From Candidatus Eisenbacteria bacterium (GTDB taxonomy: Bacteria > Eisenbacteria > RBG-16-71-46 > CAIMUX01 > JAHJDP01), in assembly GCA_018831195.1 (NCBI GenBank), contig JAHJDP010000087.1, positions 158,139 to 222,138 on the forward strand: DNA of 64,000 nt, read 5' to 3'. Positions 47,431 through 55,584 of the stretch are shown here, piece by piece (the stretch's first letter is position 1; each line of letters begins with the position of its first letter). A model generated the notes under the pieces. That model saw only the letters and a list, made by a program, of their open reading frames with translations, was not told the DNA's origin and ran no database searches. Position numbers and translations under genes: made by a program.

Positions 47431-47539
47431 TGATAACAACTGACTGGATGGCAGTGACTTAGCCACGTCATCCGTGTCTCAGTCCCTCAGCTGTTTAAAC
47501 GGCCGTATGGTGCCTGTTCTTTTACATGGAGGGGAAGCT

Positions 47540-50500
47540 GTGAAGCGTCGCGCTATCAATACAGGGATTTGCATCCTTTTGTTACTGGTATCAGGTTTCA
47601 GTACTTCGCCCGCGCTCGCCGGCTCACTGCAGGCGCTGCAAGGGCAAAGTCCGGAGATTCAAATTCTTCAATCAGGTGATGATGGGTTCCAGCTTCTCTT
47701 TGAGCTGCCGGAAATCACGATGGATCCGGTCACTCTGAATGGATTGAATTTTCAGGAAATCGCGATCCCCGGGGGGGGGTTGTCCGGCGTCGAGGGGGAG
47801 CCGGCTCTCCCAACCTACACACGCCTGATCGCGATTCCGAACCAATCCGGTGTCAGCATCACCTTTAACGCCGAGGAGGAAGAACTCCTCGCGGGATACA
47901 GGGTCATGCCCCTGCAGGGTGCCAATGAAACGGACCTCTTGTATAGTCCCGAATCGTATCTGCGCGACGACTTCGGCGACATGCCGCTGGCTGAAATCGG
48001 TGACCCGGCGATCCTCAGAGATTTCCGTGTTATTCCGCTGACCTTCAGGCCGGTTCGGTACAATCCCGCCCGGGATGAGTTGCTGATCACGCGCCGGCTT
48101 CATGTCAATGTGCAATTTGCGGGCGTCGATTTACGTAATTCCCGCGAACCCAACATGCGGCACATCACGCCCAGCTTCAACCAGCTTTACAAGAGCGTTA
48201 TCCTTAACTATGAAGAACCCGATCCCGCGACCATTATGCCCGGAACGTATCTCATTATCTGCCCCAACATCGCGGGCGTCATCAGCCGCTTGCAACCGCT
48301 TGTCGATTGGCGGACACGGAAGGGATCTCCGGTTATCCTGACAACCACCGCTGAGACGGGCACCAGCGCCAGCTCCATAAAGAATTATATACAGACCGTC
48401 TATAACACCGCCGACCCGCCCTTGGAGTTTGTCTGCCTGGCCGGTGACGCGACGACACCCTATCAGGTGAATACTTTTACGGAATACCTCTCCGGATACT
48501 ACGGCGAGGGAGACCATCCTTACACCCAATTGGAAGGCGGCGATGTGCTTGCCGATGTTCATATCGGCCGGATCACCTGCAGCAGCCTGGATCATTACGA
48601 ACTAATCGTCGGAAAGACCGTTGGGTATGAAAGCACGCCCTATATGGATGAAACCGATTGGTTCACCCGTGGCTGCGTCGTGGGAGACCAATACAATCAG
48701 ACCGGGATCTCGGCGGTCTATGTCAACCAATGGGTGAAGACGGGATTGTTGAAGCTCGGCTACACCGAGGTCGACACAATTTGGACGGAATCCTTCGTTG
48801 CCAAAATGCAGCAGAAGCTCAACCGCGGGGATACGGTCTTCAGTTACCGCGGCTGGTGGGGGATGAGCAGCTGGAGTAACAGTTACGCTTACGCGCTGAC
48901 AAACGGCTGGAAGATGCCTTTCTGCGTTAACATTACCTGCGACACCGGATCCTTCGCATCCGGCACAGCCTTCTCCGAGGGATTCCTTCGTTCGGGAAGC
49001 GTGAGCCCTACACTCGTGCCCGGCGGCGGGGTCGGATCGATCGGCACGGCGACGACCGGGACGCACACACGCTATAACAATTGCATGCACTATGGGATCT
49101 TCCAGGGATTGCTGTACGAACAACAATTCGAGATGGGCGCCGCGCTGACCCGCGGTAAGATGGAAATGTTTCTGAATTACAACAAGGATGAGCCCACCAA
49201 AGTCGAAATCTGGTCGCACTGGAACAACCTGATGGGCGATCCCGCTGGAGAGGTCTGGACCGCCGTTCCCAGGATTCTGACGGTAACTCATCCGTCATCC
49301 ATTTACCGCGGAACAAACAGCTTCGCTCTCACGGTCAAAGATGGGCCATTTACTGTGGCGCATGCACAGGTCTGCCTGCTGAAAGAAGGCGAGACGTATG
49401 TCGTGGGGTACACAGATTCCAACGGCCAAGTAGAGCTTCCCATCACCGCCGAGACAACAGGGGATCTGCTTGTCACCGTGACACAACACAACAAGCACCC
49501 CTATCTCGCCACCGTCCCTGTTACCGACCCGGTGCTTCTCGTCTCCTATCAGAGTTCCACCATTGATGACGACAATACCGGCACGAGCTCCGGAAATAAT
49601 GACGGATTGATAAACCCGGGCGAAACCATTGAGCTGACGGTTCAGGTACGGAATTACGGATATATCAACGCCACCGGCGTGACGGCGGCCCTGTCATCCG
49701 ACGATCCGTATGTGACGATCACCGACGGTACGGAAACCTTCGGAGATATCTCCGGGGGCGCCAGCGCCTGGAGCGCCGATGATTTCGATATCGAAATCGG
49801 CCTCGGATCTCCCAATGACCGCACGCTCAGGTTCGATTTAGATGTGACGGACGGCGGCAACTATTGGCATTCCATTCTTGAGTTAAAAATCACCGCCGCG
49901 GAATTGGCGATGGAATCGTATAACCTCCACAATGTCGGGGGCGATGAGATTCTGGATCCGGGCGAGACAGGGGAGCTCAGTGTAAAACTCAAGAATACCG
50001 GCGCCGCCATCGCATCGAATGTCACCGGCACACTCGTTTCGTTAAGTCCCGTCATCGAAGTGCTCGATGCAGCAGGAAGCTTCGGCACTATCAACATCGG
50101 AGCCACCGGCGACAATGCTGCTGATCACTTTGGGATTAGCGCCAGCTCTCATGTCTATCCAGGATACTTGGCAAATCTAGCGATCACTACAGAGTTCTCG
50201 GGCGGCGTGCGCGATACATCCTACGTCGGCGTTACCATCGGCACCCGCGCCGCCGGTGATCCGATCGGCCCCGACCTCTATGGTTATTGGGCCTTTGATA
50301 ATACCGATACAGCCTATGACAAGGCGCCGGCCTACAATTGGATTGAAATTGATCCGGGTTACGGTGGGTATGGCCAACAGGTCACGCTGGGGGATTATGG
50401 AGACTCCCAGGATAAATCGACCACCGTCGATATCCCATTCGCCTTCCAGTACTACGGACGGTCGTTTAGCAGGGCGACCATCTGCTCGAATGGGTGGATG

Positions 50501-51253
50501 TCGATGGGCTCGACATATCTTGTTAATTACCGCAATTGGACAATTCCCGGTGCGGGAAGCCCGAACTCAATGCTGGCTGTCTTTTGGGACGATCTGCAGG
50601 AGGTCAGCGGCGGCAAGGTCTTCCAATTGTATGATTCCCAAAATCATCGCTGGATCGTGCAGTGGAGCCGGATGAGAAACAATGTTGGAGCCGCAACCGA
50701 AACATTCCAGGCGATCCTCTACGATCCCGGCTACTACCCGACGGACACGGGAGACGGCATCATAGTCTTTCAGTATCACACGATTTCAAATATCGACTCC
50801 GGCGGCAACTATGCCACCGTCGGCATCGAAAACGAAACACATACCGACGGGCTTCTGTACACCTTCTGGAACAGTTATCCCCAGGGGGCGGCGTCTCTCG
50901 CAAGCGGGCGCGCGATACGTTTTGAACCGGTAAATCTTCAGGGCTCGGATGTCGCTGATCTCGAGGCTGATCGGCTCTCTTTCGCCCTTTACCAAAATCA
51001 ACCGAATCCGGCATCCGCAACGACCACCATCCGGTTTACATTGGACCGCCCGGGTCCGGTCGATCTCGCCATTTATGATGTCCAAGGTCGTATTTTGAGG
51101 CATCTGGTTAATGAGCCTCTCAATACCGGGATGCAATCGATTGTGTGGGACGGCCTTGATCGCAGCGGCCATCCCGTGCCATCGGGAATCTATTTTTATC
51201 GTCTTAAGGCGGGAGAGCGGAATGCGACCCGCCAGCTTATTTTCCTTAAATAG
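47540..51253 (+). CDS. Secreted gingipain-like (C25 fold) protein, shorter copy 4
   Basis: 1237 residues from the GTG at 47540, with GGAGGGG upstream. Signal peptide, pro-domain, C25 region (EFVCLAGDATTPYQ, DVHIGRITCSS, SYRGWWGMSSW, NITCDTGSFASG), Ig-like and nidogen-like parts match copies 1-3 closely. After the nidogen-like part it goes straight to the FlgD-Ig C-terminus (LALYQNQPNPASATTT-type block): the carboxypeptidase-regulatory-like and jelly-roll domains, some 380 residues, are missing. Trp (codon at 48854) is at the gingipain His position, Cys is kept. The next gene begins 31 nt after the stop. Confidence 0.87.
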   Translation: MKRRAINTGICILLLLVSGFSTSPALAGSLQALQGQSPEIQILQSGDDGFQLLFELPEITMDPVTLNGLNFQEIAIPGGGLSGVEGEPALPTYTRLIAIPNQSGVSITFNAEEEELLAGYRVMPLQGANETDLLYSPESYLRDDFGDMPLAEIGDPAILRDFRVIPLTFRPVRYNPARDELLITRRLHVNVQFAGVDLRNSREPNMRHITPSFNQLYKSVILNYEEPDPATIMPGTYLIICPNIAGVISRLQPLVDWRTRKGSPVILTTTAETGTSASSIKNYIQTVYNTADPPLEFVCLAGDATTPYQVNTFTEYLSGYYGEGDHPYTQLEGGDVLADVHIGRITCSSLDHYELIVGKTVGYESTPYMDETDWFTRGCVVGDQYNQTGISAVYVNQWVKTGLLKLGYTEVDTIWTESFVAKMQQKLNRGDTVFSYRGWWGMSSWSNSYAYALTNGWKMPFCVNITCDTGSFASGTAFSEGFLRSGSVSPTLVPGGGVGSIGTATTGTHTRYNNCMHYGIFQGLLYEQQFEMGAALTRGKMEMFLNYNKDEPTKVEIWSHWNNLMGDPAGEVWTAVPRILTVTHPSSIYRGTNSFALTVKDGPFTVAHAQVCLLKEGETYVVGYTDSNGQVELPITAETTGDLLVTVTQHNKHPYLATVPVTDPVLLVSYQSSTIDDDNTGTSSGNNDGLINPGETIELTVQVRNYGYINATGVTAALSSDDPYVTITDGTETFGDISGGASAWSADDFDIEIGLGSPNDRTLRFDLDVTDGGNYWHSILELKITAAELAMESYNLHNVGGDEILDPGETGELSVKLKNTGAAIASNVTGTLVSLSPVIEVLDAAGSFGTINIGATGDNAADHFGISASSHVYPGYLANLAITTEFSGGVRDTSYVGVTIGTRAAGDPIGPDLYGYWAFDNTDTAYDKAPAYNWIEIDPGYGGYGQQVTLGDYGDSQDKSTTVDIPFAFQYYGRSFSRATICSNGWMSMGSTYLVNYRNWTIPGAGSPNSMLAVFWDDLQEVSGGKVFQLYDSQNHRWIVQWSRMRNNVGAATETFQAILYDPGYYPTDTGDGIIVFQYHTISNIDSGGNYATVGIENETHTDGLLYTFWNSYPQGAASLASGRAIRFEPVNLQGSDVADLEADRLSFALYQNQPNPASATTTIRFTLDRPGPVDLAIYDVQGRILRHLVNEPLNTGMQSIVWDGLDRSGHPVPSGIYFYRLKAGERNATRQLIFLK

Positions 51254-51284
51254 TATTTTCTGAAATAGCCTTTTGGGGGGAGGT

Positions 51285-54056
51285 GTGAGGTTTTCTATTG
51301 CGGCTATCAACTGCTGTTTCATCGCGGCTTTTCTTACCGTGTCTGTCCAGCCGGAAGACAGCCCCGCTGAGAATATCTCGCACTCTCCCGCAGCGGCGAC
51401 CTTTATCGATTCATCCGACGTTGTAGAGAATGTCTCATCCGGCCGGATTTCTCTCCAACTCGATGGATATAACTGCTCCATCCCTTGCGACGCGACCCAC
51501 GATCCCGATATACCCCATTCCGGTATTACCCGCGCTATTATTGTTATCCATGGAACCCTTCGCAACGCCGAGTCATATCTATCAGCCATCCTCGACGCCG
51601 CGTCTCTCGCGGGATGCGCGACCGATTCCACCATGGTGATCGCGCCCCAGTTCTTGGCCGAACAGGATCTTGTTCTTCACTCCCTCCCCTCCGGCATCGC
51701 CTTCTGGGCCTATATGGGATGGCGGCAGGGAGATCTCTCGCTGAACACGCCCGCACATCCCAGACCCTGGCGGATCAGTTCTTATGCCGTGATCGATACG
51801 ATTCTCTTCCGATTGGCAATGCTCAATCCCGCCCTTCGCAAGATTGTTTTGGTGGGGCATTCCGCCGGTGGACAATTCACTCATCGTTACGCCGCGGCCT
51901 CCCTCATCCCGACAATCCTGGATGATCAATTCGGCATTGAAGTCCAACATATCATCGCGAATCCCTCATCCTATCTTTACTTTACTGATGAGAGATGGGT
52001 CGCCGGCACAGCCTATGAATTTGAAACCCCTTCCGAACAAGACAGCGAATTGTGCCCGCAGTTCAACGACTACAAATACGGGCTCAGATTCCCAAATGAA
52101 TATATGGATGCCGGCGCCGATGTTGTCCTTCAGCAGTACCAACAACGAAACATTGCTTGTCTCTTGGGATCCGATGACACCAACCCCTATGAATTGTACC
52201 TCGACACATCCTGTATGGCGGGGTTCCAAGGCCGTCACCGCTTGGAACGCGGTCTTGTTTATACCTATTATCTTCATTATCTTTTCGGCCCGAATGCTCT
52301 GGAAAATAACCATACCGCGGTTATCGCGGGGATCGCCCATGACTATCGAGGGATCTTCACCTCGGAATGCGGACTCCACTATCTTTTTGACACGGGGGAA
52401 TGCATACCACTTCCTCCAACTCCGCCCTGGGCGGATGTCACAACCTCCCTTCTAAAAAACCGGGAAACGAGGGCTGCGGCTTGGGGAGATGCTGATAATG
52501 ATGGGCATCTGGATCTCTATCTCGCCGGACTTGAAAAATCCAACAAGCTTCTTGCCGGCGATGGAAACGCCGGCTTCGTGGATGTGACCAGCGATCCTTT
52601 AGATAATGATGGTCCCGGCATGTGCGCAGCCTGGGGGGATTATGATAATGACCGCCTATTGGACTTATACATAAGCAATTGGAATGAGGAAAACAAGCTC
52701 CTTAGAAACCTGGGCTCATTTGAATTCGAGGATACTTCAAACAACTTGCTGCAAATAGCAGGGCCCTCGTGCGATGTAAAGTGGAGCGATTATGACAATG
52801 ACGGCGATTTGGATCTCTATGTGACCCGAACGAATAGCCAGCCCAACCAACTTTTCAGAAATGAGGGGGACGGATCTTTTTCAGATGCGACCAGCGGTCC
52901 TTTGGGGGGTTCCCAACACAGCAGGGGCTGCGCCTGGGGGGATTACGATAACGATGGCGACATGGACTTGTATATTTGTAACGGAAGCGCGCCGAATCTT
53001 TTACTTAGGAATGACGGCGCCGGACTATTTATGGATGTCACCGCGCCGCCGCTAAATGACACTTCGAGCGGTTCCAGCGCGGCATGGGGAGACTATGACA
53101 ACGACGGCTATTTGGATCTTTACGTCGTGAATCGCGAATCGGCGGATCATTTATTCCACAATGAGCGCGCCGAATACTTTACCGATGAGACGCACGGCGC
53201 GATGACCTCCCCGCTGAACGGGCGTTCGGCCTGCTGGGGCGATTATGATAACGACGGGTACCTGGATCTCTATGTGGCCGTTTTGGGCGGGTCGAATATT
53301 TTGCTGCACAATATCGGCGGCAGTCTATTTGAAGATGCGACCGAGTTTCCTCTTGGCAATCCGGAAGCAGGGTACAGCGCGTCATGGGGAGATTATGACA
53401 ACGACGGTGATTTGGATCTCTATGTGGCCAACAGCGACGGCGACAACAACCTTTTCCAAAACAATCTCGAGACGGGGAATCACTGGCTTCAAATCGATCT
53501 CGAAGGAGAGGTTTCTAATTCCTTCGGTGTCGGCTCCAGAATCAGGATCGTTGTCGGCGGCAAACAACAGATCCGAGAAGTGGGAACCGGGGCCGGGTCT
53601 CTATCGCAGAACGCCCTAACCGCCTCTTTCGGCCTGGCGGCCTCAACAATGATCGATACCTTGGAGATACAATGGCCCAGCGGAATAACCCAAGTGTTCC
53701 GGTATGTGACAGCGGATCGCCGGCTCAGGATCAATGAAACCATGACGTCTTCTGTCCTTGATCCGCCGCGGCGGCAGGGGGTTCTATTATATCCGCCCTG
53801 CCCCAATCCTTCGCGGGGTTCCGCCACGCTCCAATATCTTCTATCCGGCCACGCTCACGTGTCGCTTCGTGTTCTGGATATAGCGGGCCGGGTCGTGGCG
53901 GTTTTGAAGGATCATAGAATGGAACAGCCTGGCCTATATAAGGTTAGCTGGGGCGATTCCGGGCCGGCGGGGCGACGGGCGCCTGCGGGGATCTACTTCT
54001 ACACCCTGGAAAGCAACGGCATCACTCAAACACGCAAATTCCTTCTCTTGAGATAA
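51285..54056 (+). CDS. Secreted alpha/beta hydrolase fused to FG-GAP/VCBS repeats and ASPIC/UnbV domain
   Basis: 923 residues from the GTG at 51285 (GGGGGGAGG just before; a TTG at 51273 is possible but lacks a site). Signal peptide about 1-25. Residues about 70-350 form an alpha/beta hydrolase: AIIVIHGTLRNAESY, then the nucleophile elbow VGHSAGGQF with S193. From about 385 to 720 there are seven or more FG-GAP/VCBS units (WGDYDNDGDLDLYV and variants) with DxDxDG calcium-binding loops. An ASPIC/UnbV domain follows (GNHWLQIDLEGEVSNSFGVG), then a FlgD-Ig C-terminus (DIAGRVVAVLKDHRM). It probably shares the promoter of copy 4. The substrate is unknown; an esterase or peptidase displayed on a propeller is a reasonable inference. 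Confidence 0.85.
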   Translation: MRFSIAAINCCFIAAFLTVSVQPEDSPAENISHSPAAATFIDSSDVVENVSSGRISLQLDGYNCSIPCDATHDPDIPHSGITRAIIVIHGTLRNAESYLSAILDAASLAGCATDSTMVIAPQFLAEQDLVLHSLPSGIAFWAYMGWRQGDLSLNTPAHPRPWRISSYAVIDTILFRLAMLNPALRKIVLVGHSAGGQFTHRYAAASLIPTILDDQFGIEVQHIIANPSSYLYFTDERWVAGTAYEFETPSEQDSELCPQFNDYKYGLRFPNEYMDAGADVVLQQYQQRNIACLLGSDDTNPYELYLDTSCMAGFQGRHRLERGLVYTYYLHYLFGPNALENNHTAVIAGIAHDYRGIFTSECGLHYLFDTGECIPLPPTPPWADVTTSLLKNRETRAAAWGDADNDGHLDLYLAGLEKSNKLLAGDGNAGFVDVTSDPLDNDGPGMCAAWGDYDNDRLLDLYISNWNEENKLLRNLGSFEFEDTSNNLLQIAGPSCDVKWSDYDNDGDLDLYVTRTNSQPNQLFRNEGDGSFSDATSGPLGGSQHSRGCAWGDYDNDGDMDLYICNGSAPNLLLRNDGAGLFMDVTAPPLNDTSSGSSAAWGDYDNDGYLDLYVVNRESADHLFHNERAEYFTDETHGAMTSPLNGRSACWGDYDNDGYLDLYVAVLGGSNILLHNIGGSLFEDATEFPLGNPEAGYSASWGDYDNDGDLDLYVANSDGDNNLFQNNLETGNHWLQIDLEGEVSNSFGVGSRIRIVVGGKQQIREVGTGAGSLSQNALTASFGLAASTMIDTLEIQWPSGITQVFRYVTADRRLRINETMTSSVLDPPRRQGVLLYPPCPNPSRGSATLQYLLSGHAHVSLRVLDIAGRVVAVLKDHRMEQPGLYKVSWGDSGPAGRRAPAGIYFYTLESNGITQTRKFLLLR

Positions 54057-54089
54057 GGTCAACTGTCCTAACTGAGCTATCAACCCGAC
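54057..54089 (-). pseudogene. tRNA-like 5' half remnant (tRNA-Lys-like)
   Basis: On the minus strand the 33 bases read like the first half of a tRNA: GGGTTGATAGCTCAGTT matches an acceptor strand plus D-arm, then AGGACAGTTGACC resembles the D-arm end and start of the anticodon stem seen in bacterial tRNA-Lys, with a few bases missing. No anticodon loop or 3' half follows; it abuts the stop codon of the hydrolase gene. It could be a decayed tRNA, an integration scar, or chance. Confidence 0.35.
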
Positions 54090-54164
54090 TTAATCAGGCC
54101 TTTTCTCCGGGGCCTTCTCTTTTGGAGCCTCTTTCTGGCCCGCCACCTGGCAGGCGGAAGTGGC

Positions 54165-54284
54165 TCAGGTGCGGATGCCAAGTTTCGGTAACACCACATA
54201 CTGCAGCAAGATCCATCCGGCCAGGACGGCCAAAAATACGAGAAGATTATGCATGGCCCGGCTCCTTATAATTTTTTGTCTCAT
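54165..54284 (-). CDS. Candidate 39-residue small membrane protein
   Basis: A short frame with good signals: a purine-rich AAGGGGGGGAG 5 nt before the ATG at 54284, and a second in-frame ATG at 54254 preceded by AAGGAG. The product has a basic start (MRQKIIRSRAMH), one hydrophobic helix (NLLVFLAVLAGWILLQYVV) and a short tail LPKLGIRT. It lies 120 nt downstream of the DUF362 gene in the same direction. I recognise no named family, and the frame may be chance, but topology and ribosome-binding site support it. Confidence 0.5.
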   Translation of the reverse strand: MRQKIIRSRAMHNLLVFLAVLAGWILLQYVVLPKLGIRT

Positions 54285-54403
54285 AGCATCTCCCCCCCTT
54301 AGGGTAACATGCTTCTACCATCAATCCCCCTCCGGGGTCCTCATTCCGGCCATTATTCTCCCCGCTCACGTCGCCGCCGGGGCGGAAGAGCTTCGCTTTT
54401 AGA

Positions 54404-55471
54404 CTAATCAACCAGCACAAGTTCCGCGGAGCTTTGGCCAAGGCCGAGTTCCGCCGCATAGTGGATCTGAATCATGCCATCCCGGTCGGGATAGGACATT
54501 GATTCGAGCGTGCGCCCGGCGCGCTCTTTCACAAGCTCCATCACCGCCAGATCAATGGCGACGGGATCGTGCGACGCAAGGATGCCGATATCTTCGCAAA
54601 GGGGATCTTGCCTCTTGCTGAGACAGTCACAATCTTTTGTTATACCCATCGCCACGGTGACATAACCGATCCGCCCAGGCTTGCCCCGGACAACGGCGGC
54701 GGCGTGTTCAACAATCCGCTCTTGAAGCTCCCGGCCCATGATCGTCCAATCAAAACGGACGGCGCCGTCGAGACACATGGCCACGCACTCGCCGCATCCG
54801 ATGCACAGTTCCTTCACAATCTCAGCGCCCGCATTGACGGTGATCGCGTTTTCCGGGCACCAGACGGCGCAGGTTCCACAGGAGGTGCACTTCTTTAGAT
54901 CGATATGCGGATGCTGGCCGCTGTGTTGGCGCAGTTTTCCCTTCTTGGCGCTGAGTCCCATTCCCAAATTCTTCAGCGCCCCGCCGAACCCCGTTCCAAG
55001 ATGCCCGGTGGCGTGGGTCAGCACAAGCATACTGCGCGCCTGAATCGCGGCCGAGGCGATCGCCACCGTTTTGTAATGTTTACCCGAAACGGTCACCTCA
55101 ATCTCTTCGCTGCCGTTCAAGCCGTCTGTCGGTATAAACGGCGCGCCCGTACCTTCGATTGAGAATCCATGTTCATAGGCTACCTGCGCATGATCGACCC
55201 CGTTATCCCGGCGGCTTTTATAGAGAACCGCCGTATCGGTCAGAAAGGGCCTCGCTCCGGCTTCCTTCATACAGTCCACCAGGGCCGCCGCGACGACCGG
55301 CGAAAGATGCGGTTCGCGGCCCGGCTCCCCCACGTGAAGCTTCAGAGCCGCGAGGTCCTGCTTGCGGAAACAATTTGCCAATCCGGCCTGCCGCCACAAC
55401 GCCCGAATCTTTTGATGGATCTGATCCTTGGTTTCCGTACTTTGGGCCGGGACGAGATAAACTTTACTCAT
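54404..55471 (-). CDS. DUF362 domain protein with two 4Fe-4S clusters
   Basis: 355 residues from the ATG at 55471 (GGAG upstream). The N-terminal DUF362 region carries KLHVGEPGREPHL and later THATGHLGTGFGGALKNLGMGL. A ferredoxin insert holds two cluster motifs, CTSCGTCAVWCPENA and CIGCGECVAMC. The C-terminal part returns to the DUF362 pattern with DIGILASHDPVAID. Family members are soluble redox proteins of unknown substrate, common in anaerobes. The start is divergent from the GT39 gene (114 nt apart). Confidence 0.9.
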   Translation of the reverse strand: MSKVYLVPAQSTETKDQIHQKIRALWRQAGLANCFRKQDLAALKLHVGEPGREPHLSPVVAAALVDCMKEAGARPFLTDTAVLYKSRRDNGVDHAQVAYEHGFSIEGTGAPFIPTDGLNGSEEIEVTVSGKHYKTVAIASAAIQARSMLVLTHATGHLGTGFGGALKNLGMGLSAKKGKLRQHSGQHPHIDLKKCTSCGTCAVWCPENAITVNAGAEIVKELCIGCGECVAMCLDGAVRFDWTIMGRELQERIVEHAAAVVRGKPGRIGYVTVAMGITKDCDCLSKRQDPLCEDIGILASHDPVAIDLAVMELVKERAGRTLESMSYPDRDGMIQIHYAAELGLGQSSAELVLVD

Positions 55472-55584
55472 GAGTGGCGACTCCATCGGTTTTGGGTATA
55501 AACTTGCCGGAGGATCATCCTGTTTCACTTGGAAATCTACCAGATCCCAGGGTGTATCGAAAGGGAGGAGGCCCCGACAGGCCC

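Noticed and set aside
54160..54402. Rightward 80-codon frame behind the hydrolase gene
   Set aside because: Overlaps the better-supported leftward small frame and has no ribosome-binding site.
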